The notes under the pieces were generated by a model, which saw only the letters and a list, made by a program, of their open reading frames with translations, searched no databases and was not told where the DNA came from. Source: Scleropages formosus (Eukaryota > Chordata > Actinopteri > Osteoglossiformes > Osteoglossidae). Taken from it: a DNA stretch of 64,000 nucleotides. Position numbers and translations under genes: made by a program. Shown in pieces: positions 57,051 to 64,000 of the stretch (position 1 is its first letter; the number at the start of each line of letters is the position of its first letter). The stretch spans positions 13,047,443 through 13,111,442 of the forward strand of contig NC_041815.1 in assembly GCF_900964775.1 (NCBI RefSeq). The letters run 5' to 3'.

Positions 57051-57766
57051 TGTAATGTCAAAGTGAAACATACACAACTGAACGCAGAAAGATTGACCCA
57101 ATCAATACTTTTTGTGCTGTAATTTCTCAACTGGATTGCAGTCTGGCCTTTGACGGGGCTACGCCATCACATTGCATTACCCATGTTGCTTTTTAAGCCA
57201 CTCCAAAAGTGACTTTTGGTGTATGTTTATGGATTTCCCTTCCAGGTCTCAGCATTACTGCAAACTACAGCAACAACTGAGAGAAGCAAGAGCGACACCA
57301 ACAAGGGAAAATAAATTCTATTCGGTTTTATGGCCTTCTCTTTCACTGGATTGACAATATATGCACTTTTCACACCAGGATGAGGCTGGACAACTTGCCA
57401 GATGAGGGAACACAGATCTGGTGACAAGGAGAGTCTAGGGCTTGTGAGATGATTCATGGGAGCGCACAGGTGAACTGGACTTGAAGAAACGTAATTACAG
57501 AAGAACAGGAATCACTATGCAACACAAATTAGAGGTGATTCAATAGAAGGCTGATCAACAATCTGTGAAATGAAATGAGCTTTTCAACCCTTTACAGGGC
57601 TGGGAATTGCGCTTTGAGTATACTGAGCTCCCCTGCACTGACAGAGCTAGGTGAACCCAGAATGGCATCCCTTGAATTTTTCATCTGTCATATTAACACC
57701 CAGTGATAGTGACACCTTTTTCATTGTGACTAACCATATTAGGTTTGTATAATACATAATACAGTA
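57051..57766. other. Intergenic DNA, nothing recognised
   Basis: No receptor or family recognised. Short frames only. Confidence 0.45.
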
Positions 57767-57945
57767 CACACACACATTGTCTGAACCGCTTGTTCCATAT
57801 GGGGTCACGGGGAGCCAGAGCCTAACCCAGAGCAAAAGGCTGGAGGAGGGGACACAACCAGGACAGGATGCCAGTCCATCGCAAGGCACCCCCAGCAGGT
57901 CTCGAACCTCAGACCCACCAAAGAGCAGGACCCGGTCCAACCCAC
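57767..57945 (-). mobile_element. SINE1 copy, shortened
   Basis: Short CA tract, CTGAACCGCTTGTTCCATATGG, shortened body, reverse B box region and a truncated head. CATAATACAGTA lies on both sides. Confidence 0.8.
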
Positions 57946-58007
57946 ATAATACAGTATTTATCCATTTTTACAGCTAGGTACTTTCTACAACCTCAATTCA
58001 GAGTAAA

Positions 58008-58216
58008 CACACACACACACACCTTTTCAGAACCGCTTGTCCCATACGGGGTCACGGAGCCTACCCGGTAACACAGGGCGTAAGGCCAGAGGGAGAGGGG
58101 ACACACCCAGGACGGGACGCCAGTCCATCACAAGGCACCCCAAGCGGGACTCAAACCCCAGATCCACTGGGGAGCAGGACTGTGGTCCAACCCACTGCGC
58201 CACCACGCCACCACAC
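58008..58216 (-). mobile_element. SINE1 copy
   Basis: (CA)n and SINE1 reverse complement. Target-site duplication TCAGAGTAAA at 57998-58007 and 58217-58226. Confidence 0.92.
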
Positions 58217-58514
58217 TCAGAGTAAATACCTTGTTCATAAATGGAGTCCAGACTTAATATATTGAGACTCACAGTCTTAATGTCACAAGGTGACAAACTC
58301 AGCAATATGAGGCCCTTGGAGCAGAACTGCTGCTCATCGAGATGAAGGTTTGCTCAGGTTAATGCTTATCGATCTGAATAAGTCTTCTGGAAATTATATA
58401 TCTATCATAGACATATTTGACATACATCATGTTATAAACGATGTATTAACTGGCTGAACCTTCACGCAGCTCAAATAATTTACAACCAAATTTGCATGTT
58501 TTGTATTTCAACAA

Positions 58515-58710
58515 GGGGGTACGGTGGCGCAGTGGGTTGGACCACAGTCCTGCACTCCGGTGGGTCTGGGGTTCGAGTCCCGCTTGGGGTGCCTTGTGAC
58601 GGACTGGCGTCCCGTCCTGGGTGTGTCCCCTCCCCCTCCAGCCTTACGCCCTGTGTTACCGGGTAGGCTCCGGTTCCCCGTGACCCCGTATGGGACAAGC
58701 AGTTCCGAAA

Positions 58711-58767
<57 letters not shown>
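58515..58767 (+). mobile_element. SINE1 copy with about 55-bp (TG)n tail
   Basis: Near-consensus, A and B boxes intact. Target-site duplication TATTTCAACAA at 58504-58514 and 58768-58778. Between 58217 and 58503 no gene is seen. Confidence 0.95.
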
Positions 58768-58770
<3 letters not shown>

Positions 58771-58855
58771 TTCAACAACAGAATTATTTCAGTTATCTGT
58801 TTCTTCTAGTGTGGGTAGTCACATCTATATTATGTCACGCAAATTAACACAGACC

Positions 58856-59335
58856 ACACATGATACTGTCACTACCACGCCCACACCGCAACCAGCAGCA
58901 CCTGGCTTCAATTAAGCACCAGAGTTCAATAGTCCTTGTATAGACTGTCACGATTTCCATGAGATACAGGTAAAATACCCTCATCTCTTGCCACTGACCA
59001 CAGTGGCCCTGGAACAGGTTCATGGAGCACGGGTTTTCACCAAGTTGGACCTATGCAGCGCAAATAACCTGATACATATTAAGGAGGGCAACGAGTGGAA
59101 GATGGCGTTTAGCACCGCACTGGGTCATTACAAGTATTTGGTAATGCTGTTCGGACTGGCAAATGCTCCCTCCATTTTTCAAGTTTTCATGAACCATGTT
59201 TTGGGTTGTTGAACAAATGCGCCCTTGTGTACCAGGATGACATACTGGTGTTCTCCCATTCTTCCTGCAGCAGAGCATGCGGAGCACATACGGCAGGTTC
59301 TTCGCCATCTGCTGGATAATAGCCTTTGTTAAGGG
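58856..59335 (+). mobile_element. Ty3/gypsy fossil: LTR piece and RT fragment
   Basis: A short LTR-like stretch (CACTACCACGCCCACACCGC, CTTCAATTAAGCACC) precedes a reverse transcriptase fragment with [29 protein letters not shown] and FQVFMNHVL, typical of Ty3/gypsy. It is broken and old. It lies directly beside receptor pseudogene B5. Confidence 0.85.
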
Positions 59336-59344
59336 CAAAAAATG

Positions 59345-59935
59345 CATCACCCGCAAAATGTCAAAGAGCCAGCCAAAGCCACTAAGATGGACATGGACAA
59401 GCTGCTCCTTATTAAGATCAGGACTACAAACTTTGAGTGCAGCGGTGTTCACAATTTCCACATAGCACAATGGATTGAAAATGGCCACCAATGGCCATAA
59501 GCAGGAGGACGGTGGAGTCTGCGGAGGAAAAAAGTGAGTGAGAAACATTGGAGTTAAGGACCCTTCCATGGGAGATTTCATCCCAGTCAAACTGAAAACC
59601 TAAAAGCATATTTGGCACAATCACTGCAGGGACAACAATGTTCACAACGGCCAAAGATGATATATATGTAAGTACGGAAGGAAATAGATGGGACTGTGCA
59701 AATTCTGACTTTTTAATCACAATCACTATTAATAAATTGCCAAATAAAGCCAGAATATTTCTATTATATTTATAAATATTGTAATATATATAATATTACC
59801 ATATATATATACTAGGGCAAAAAAATGAAGAAAATGGTAAGAAAAGCAACCGCCTGTACTTGTAGAGTTCTGGAAATCCTACAAAAATAAACCTGGTGTA
59901 TGGGACAAGTTGGTTGGATGAAGTTTTTCAGCCAT
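59345..59935 (-). pseudogene. Olfactory receptor B5 pseudogene, truncated after TM4
   Basis: The minus strand has the B splice acceptor (CATTTCAGGTCAAGAAACC) and the B-type ATG at 59935. Coding similarity runs through KYRRLL, NLLIVIVIKK-type TM1 remains, SSLAVVNIVVPAVIVPNMLL, CLTQMF-like remains, a damaged MALDR region and LSGFGWLFDIL-type out-of-frame TM4. Several frameshifts and an AT-rich insertion (about 59755-59815) interrupt it. After the TM4 region it meets the gypsy fragment. TM5 to TM7 are absent. Confidence 0.88.
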
Positions 59936-60436
59936 GTCACTTTGGTTTCTTGACCTGAAATGTGTTTGACAGAGAAAAATATGACACAGAGGTTTAGGGT
60001 GTAACTTTTCAGATATGTGTGGTTGTCAGGGGGTTAGGGGATAAGACATGCGTGGTCATGACTTCTCCCACCTGCCCATTGTTACACCAACATTGAGAGT
60101 TAAACCACATTAAACATGCTGCATAGTCCAGTGCATATGAAACTGTTTTATAAAACTAAGTAAAATGCCAAACTTAATACTCTAGCATTCTCTTTTTCCT
60201 TCTTACGGAATGTCAGTAAATCATGCTTGTGCTGAGAGGAAAGAAAATATTCCAGTTCAACTTTCAACAAGTCCATCAGCCTTCCTCTCAACAACCTTGT
60301 ATAAAAGCTACACACTTAAGCCACAAGCACACACAGGATAAACAGATGCTCAACTCATCTCCATACACATGCTGCTGACAGACCTGGTCATTGCTGCACA
60401 GTATACCTCCTAGACCAGACAGCACAATGTAAATAC

Positions 60437-60641
60437 ACACAGATTTTCTGAACTGCTTGTCCCATACGGGGTCGCGGGGAACCGGAGCCTACCCGGCAAC
60501 ACAGGGCATAAGGCCGGAGGGGGAGGGGACACACCCAGGACAGGATGCCAGTGCGTTGCAAGGCACCCCAAGCGGGACTCGAACCCCAGACCCACTGGAG
60601 AGCAGGACCTGGTCCAATCCACTGCACCACCACACCCCCCT
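60437..60641 (-). mobile_element. SINE1 copy, first of a pair at one site
   Basis: SINE1 reverse complement. The target ACAATGTAAATAC lies at 60424-60436 and 60642-60654. Confidence 0.92.
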
Positions 60642-60654
60642 ACAATGTAAATAC

Positions 60655-60865
60655 ACACACACACACATTTTCAGAACCGCTTGTCCCATACAGGGTCGCA
60701 GGGAACTGGAGCCTACCCAGCAACACAGGGCATAAGGCCAGAGGGGGAGGGGACACACCCAGGATGGGACGCCAGTCCGTCGCAAGGTACCCAAAGCGGG
60801 ACTCAAACCCCAGACCCACCGGACAGCAGGACTGTGGTCCAACCCACTGCACCACCACACCCCCC
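60655..60865 (-). mobile_element. SINE1 copy, second of a pair at one site
   Basis: A second SINE1 in the same orientation. The target sequence recurs on its far side as ACAATGTAAGT at 60866-60876, so the target is present three times. Confidence 0.92.
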
Positions 60866-61357
60866 ACAATGTAAGTCATGTAGTAAAAATAGTATTAAGT
60901 CATGAAATTCAATTAATGACAGCTATGGACTTAAGTTTGCTAACTGCTCTGTGTATTGATTGCCTGTATTGTTTTTTACAATTTAATATTGTTACAATTT
61001 TGCTGAATCTATTGTGCAGCAGAATGATCTGGCGTTGTTACCATTAACAGTGATGCATAATGATACGTTGTTTTTTTTTCTGTCTTCTTGAAAAAATTAA
61101 AAGTCCCCAAAAATACGACAAAAATGGCAAAACTATTTTTTTCGGGATGTATCAGAGCTTGCTTTATTGCTATGATCCATTGACTTCTGCAAAAATTTAA
61201 TTAAATGATTTTAAAATAATTTCACCCTTGAGAAAATTTGAAGTTAGCAATAGTTTGTATGCAAACCAAACGTGTCTCTTGAAAAATATTTTAAAAACAC
61301 AGTTAAGATACATGTTTGTAAATCAGTAATTTTTATTTAAACTGTCTTACTTCAGTG

Positions 61358-62308
61358 CTACGTGGACATTTGTCCACATTTGCTTCTAATTGCTTTTATT
61401 ACTTGCTGTCTTATTTCTTTTGTCCTGATACCATAAATTATTGGATTTAAACAGGTAGGCACAAGCAAATACATTGTACTGATCGCCATATGACTATTTG
61501 ATGACATGTCATTCTTTATTCTGTAGGAAAGAAACGATGTTAAGGCCATAATTAAACCCACAAACATGACAATAATATGAGTGATGCATGTACTGAATGC
61601 TTTTTGACTGGATCTGCCTGATTTAAACAGAGAGACAAATATTCTAACATATGAAAGAGCAATTAAAAGGATATCAGCTGTTGAGATGAAAAAAACACCA
61701 CATAGTCCTACAACACTGTTAACATATATGGGACCACATGCAAGGGTGACCAATGCCATGTGTTCACAGAAGCAGTGCTTAATCTCATTGGACTGGCAAT
61801 ATGACAAAGATCGAGCTAGGCCAACTATTGCTGAAATGAAAACTGCATTTCTGAGCATCGGTATAATTACAAATTTCAGGAATGCAGAGAATCTCATGTG
61901 TTCATTGTAATGGAGTGGAGTGCAGATGGCGTAGAAACGATCCAGGGCCATCCACAGCAAGATAGTAGTCTGCACTGATGTAAAGAAATGAATGCAGAAC
62001 ATCTGAACCAGGCAACCAATCAGAGATATATGGTTCCAGTTAAACAGGAGATTAAGAAGCATATTTGGAACAAAGGATATTGCTATAACCAGATCAACAA
62101 AAGCCATCACACAAATCAGCAGGTACATTGGAGAATGCAAAGCCCTGTGCGATAAGATTATAAATATAATCATGGAGTTTGCAGTGACTGACATTACAAA
62201 CAAGAGGAAAAATGGGATGAAGAGAAGTTGTTTCCACTCTTTAGGTCCAGAGAAGCCACTTAGTATGAAGTCCGTGTGAGAGATATTTCTTGCTGCATAT
62301 TCCGACAT
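61358..62308 (-). CDS. Olfactory receptor A5, class I (OR51/52-like), intact
   Basis: A 316-residue odorant receptor with all motifs (LHSPMY, MALDRFYAICTPLHY, FCEHMALVTLAC, KAFSTCITH, LNPIIYGIRTKEIR) and the conserved leader; its acceptor CTCTAG ends at 62341 on the minus strand. It is the most distinctive intact A gene. Differences include PK at 22-23, A76 and S78 in TM2, T110 in TM3, GVFFIST at 204-210 and LLIAL at 214-218 in TM5, M254 in TM6, T285 in TM7, and a new tail AIRSKCGQMST. Intracellular loops and TM4 are otherwise almost unchanged from the paralogs. Confidence 0.95.
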   Translation of the reverse strand: MSEYAARNISHTDFILSGFSGPKEWKQLLFIPFFLLFVMSVTANSMIIFIILSHRALHSPMYLLICVMAFVDLVIAISFVPNMLLNLLFNWNHISLIGCLVQMFCIHFFTSVQTTILLWMALDRFYAICTPLHYNEHMRFSAFLKFVIIPMLRNAVFISAIVGLARSLSYCQSNEIKHCFCEHMALVTLACGPIYVNSVVGLCGVFFISTADILLIALSYVRIFVSLFKSGRSSQKAFSTCITHIIVMFVGLIMALTSFLSYRIKNDMSSNSHMAISTMYLLVPTCLNPIIYGIRTKEIRQQVIKAIRSKCGQMST

Positions 62309-62769
62309 CTTGCTGCACAGTGTGGCACTTTGAAAAAAACCTAGAGAAAGCGAGAGAGTAAATGTTTAAATTAATTAGTATCTAGCAGTAACTTTTTTCG
62401 TCTATTGAAGAAAAGCATTATTTCAAAATGTGAATCATAAAGCACAAACAGCTGTGCACATTCAGGTTTTATCTACAGGTATACAACAGAACTTTCTCCG
62501 CTACTTTCAAGGGCCATGTACCCAAACATCGATATACATGATACATACATGTTAAACACTATAAAAAGTGAAAAATATACTGACCTAAGTTATAATTATG
62601 TTTGAAATAATTATTGATTGATAAAATTAATGATTTGGAAAAGGCAACCCAGGATTTATTTTTTTTATGATCTCACAATCTTTATATATTTAATTCAAAA
62701 GAACAAAATCATTTGAAAAGCTATATGCATTTTCTTTTTTGTACAGAGAGAAATAAAAAAAATGGCAAA
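62309..62769 (-). other. A5 5' flank
   Basis: Reverse complement relative of 3401-3854 with the conserved acceptor. The TATA-like site is degraded (CATAAAAAAAATAAATCC, minus strand). Confidence 0.5.
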
Positions 62770-62960
62770 AGTGTTTTACATTCCAGGTTCCAGTGTTTAA
62801 AGCTGTGGCTCCTGCAGTCCAAAACCAAAACCCTCTTCACAGTGACATACCTGATATTCCAGCAAGTCCGACCTCCTGCTGCTTAAATCTACAGTTCTGT
62901 ATTCCCTTGGTAGAGTGCTAGCTAAAGACAAGAGTAAACAAGAGTTCAACTCTCTGGGCT
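62770..62960 (-). promoter_or_regulatory. Block P5: upstream block of receptor A5, shortened
   Basis: Homologous to P1 but lacking the distal third. The O/E-like TATTCCCTTGGTAG is kept at 62900-62913. The P1 reading frame is interrupted. Confidence 0.45.
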
Positions 62961-63740
62961 CGGTGCCATCTGAGATGGACCGCAGCACAGGACACTTGTA
63001 TTTTGTGGTCTGACGCGCGAACAATTCAAATTGTTTCTGGAAAAGAAAACCGTCATGTACTCCAGACCAAAGAGAAAAAAGGGTTATCCAAGCTGTTATC
63101 AGCATCAGGTCCAAAAGCCAGTGCCTGTCATGATACGGGGATTTGTCAGTGGCCCATGGCATGGGTGACTTGTAGATCTGTGAGAGCACCATTAATGCAG
63201 AGAGATATGAACAAAATTGTGGAACAACATATGCTGCCACCCAGAAGCCATTTTATCCAGGGGTGTCCCGACATTCTGCCCAGATTACAAGTGCATGTCT
63301 GCTTAAGCAGAGTACTGTAACTAGATTGGCCTGCCTGCACTCCTGACTTGTCTCCGATTGGGAATGTGTAGCAAATTCTGAAGCGCAAAATACGGTAAAG
63401 AAAGTCCTGTACCATTGCTTCACCGAAGACCTACATAATGGATGAAAGGGGGAAAATGATGCTTGCTTAACTTGCCCAAATACCTAAGTGTTGTTAAAAG
63501 ATATGGTGACGTTACAAAGTGGTAAACACTCGACTGTTCCAATTCTTTTGGAACGTGCTGCAGGCAATTTCAGAAGAAATGCATATCTTCACAGCACTAT
63601 GCAGCTGATATGTTAAATTCCTTGTCTTTATACCGCTTTTGTTTGAGTACAAATCAAAGTAAAGTTAATAATCGCTCGGTTTTGATTTCCTTAGCATTTT
63701 TCTTACTGTCCCAATTTTTTTTGGAATTTGGGCTGTACAA
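62961..63740 (+). mobile_element. Tc1-like transposon fragment (C-terminal transposase and end)
   Basis: The plus strand carries GLSKLLSASGPKASACHDTG, then remains of LDWPACTPDLSPIGNV and KSCTIA, ending with the terminal CCCAATTTTTTTTGGAATTTGGGCTGTA at about 63711-63738. It is 5' truncated at block P5 and the frame is broken. It has the same position and orientation relative to A5 as the Tc1 piece has to A1. Confidence 0.85.
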
Positions 63741-64000
63741 AAGTGCATTTAACAACAAAGACCTTTAAATTCTCTGAGGCAAGGTCAACACCTAATTATC
63801 CCTCAAAAGTGCATTACCATTGACTGCTTCATATATGGACCAATTTACATGAATTTAAATATTTCAAGTTTGCGTTGGTCAGCTATTGGTGTTATGTTCA
63901 GTCTTTTGTTTGAACTGCGACATTTGAAAGCAGTGCCTTCAGGATAGATTATTATACACTGCAAGAATATGATATGGTTATCAAAGCAAACAAGGGAGTT
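63480..64000. repeat. Segmental direct repeat (copy 2), runs off the window
   Basis: Matches 54540-55262 without its SINE1, through to the last base of the window. The repeated segment therefore continues to the right. Confidence 0.85.

Larger units (their letters stand above)
59936..61357. other. Spacer D downstream of A5, with two SINE1 copies
   Basis: 59936-60430 matches the B intron region and distal D (compare 41330-41600 and 42190-42350). 60870-61357 matches the A4 3' flank (42370-43020). No gene is seen. Confidence 0.7.

Noticed and set aside
2338-60868. CRISPR-like regular repeats
   Set aside because: The many similar repeats are dispersed SINEs in both orientations with target duplications and irregular spacing, in a vertebrate genome.

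Overview
This window is nuclear DNA of a teleost fish. It contains a class I (OR51/OR52-like) olfactory receptor cluster with single-exon coding regions, the teleost LINE Rex3 (recognised from its conserved reverse-transcriptase segment), Rex1/L2-like LINEs, Tc1-like transposons, Ty3/gypsy LTR fossils, and about 27 copies of a tRNA-derived SINE ending in (TG)n. The SINE load suggests an early-branching teleost such as a bonytongue (arowana-like). That last point is an inference from memory and is not proven.

The host genes are two alternating olfactory receptor subfamilies. Subfamily A (proteins starting MSEYAARN) has intact genes A1 (3855-4799 +), A2 (18683-19633 +), A4 (43029-43997 -) and A5 (61358-62308 -), plus a decayed relative A3 (31704-32147 +). 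Subfamily B (MAEELPQANFS) has one intact gene, B2 (24523-25506 +), and four relics: B1 (6358-6618 +), B3 (41075-41310 -), B4 (51126-51911 -) and B5 (59345-59935 -). The repeating unit is: upstream block P, gene A, spacer D, gene B, tail T.

All receptor genes left of about 32.64 kb point right and all those right of it point left, so the window is two opposed arrays. Unit 1 (3.1-9.4 kb) reappears in reverse complement at 44.7-38.3 kb. The fossil and Tc1 sequence at the left edge (1-3.4 kb) reappears inverted at 34.46-32.65 kb. The stretch 9.2-11.66 kb reappears inverted at 48.4-45.0 kb. SINE, LINE and LTR insertions present in one copy and absent in its mirror give relative dates.

Layout: 0-3.1 kb Ty3/gypsy fossil and Tc1; 3.1-9.4 unit 1; 9.4-17.6 solo LTR, old Rex1-like LINE, younger Rex1/L2-like LINE with a 970-codon ORF, gypsy fossil, Tc1 with nested SINEs; 17.6-27.6 unit 2; 27.6-32.6 SINE-rich DNA and A3; 32.64 inversion junction; 32.65-37.9 inverted left-edge copy, Rex3, LTR piece; 38.3-44.7 inverted unit; 44.7-48.2 old LINE copy carrying a 909-bp solo LTR, and a second solo LTR; 48.2-51.9 tail T and B4; 51.9-54.5 decayed RTE-type LINE; 54.5-59.3 repeats and a gypsy fossil; 59.3-62.8 B5 and A5; 62.9-64.0 Tc1 and the start of a further repeated segment.

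The intact receptors are expected to act as G-protein-coupled odorant receptors in olfactory sensory neurons. I see no multigene pathway, bacterial-type system, CRISPR array or canonical RNA gene. The main interest is the recent inverted duplication history, the pocket-focused divergence of the A receptors, and the conserved block P upstream of the A genes.
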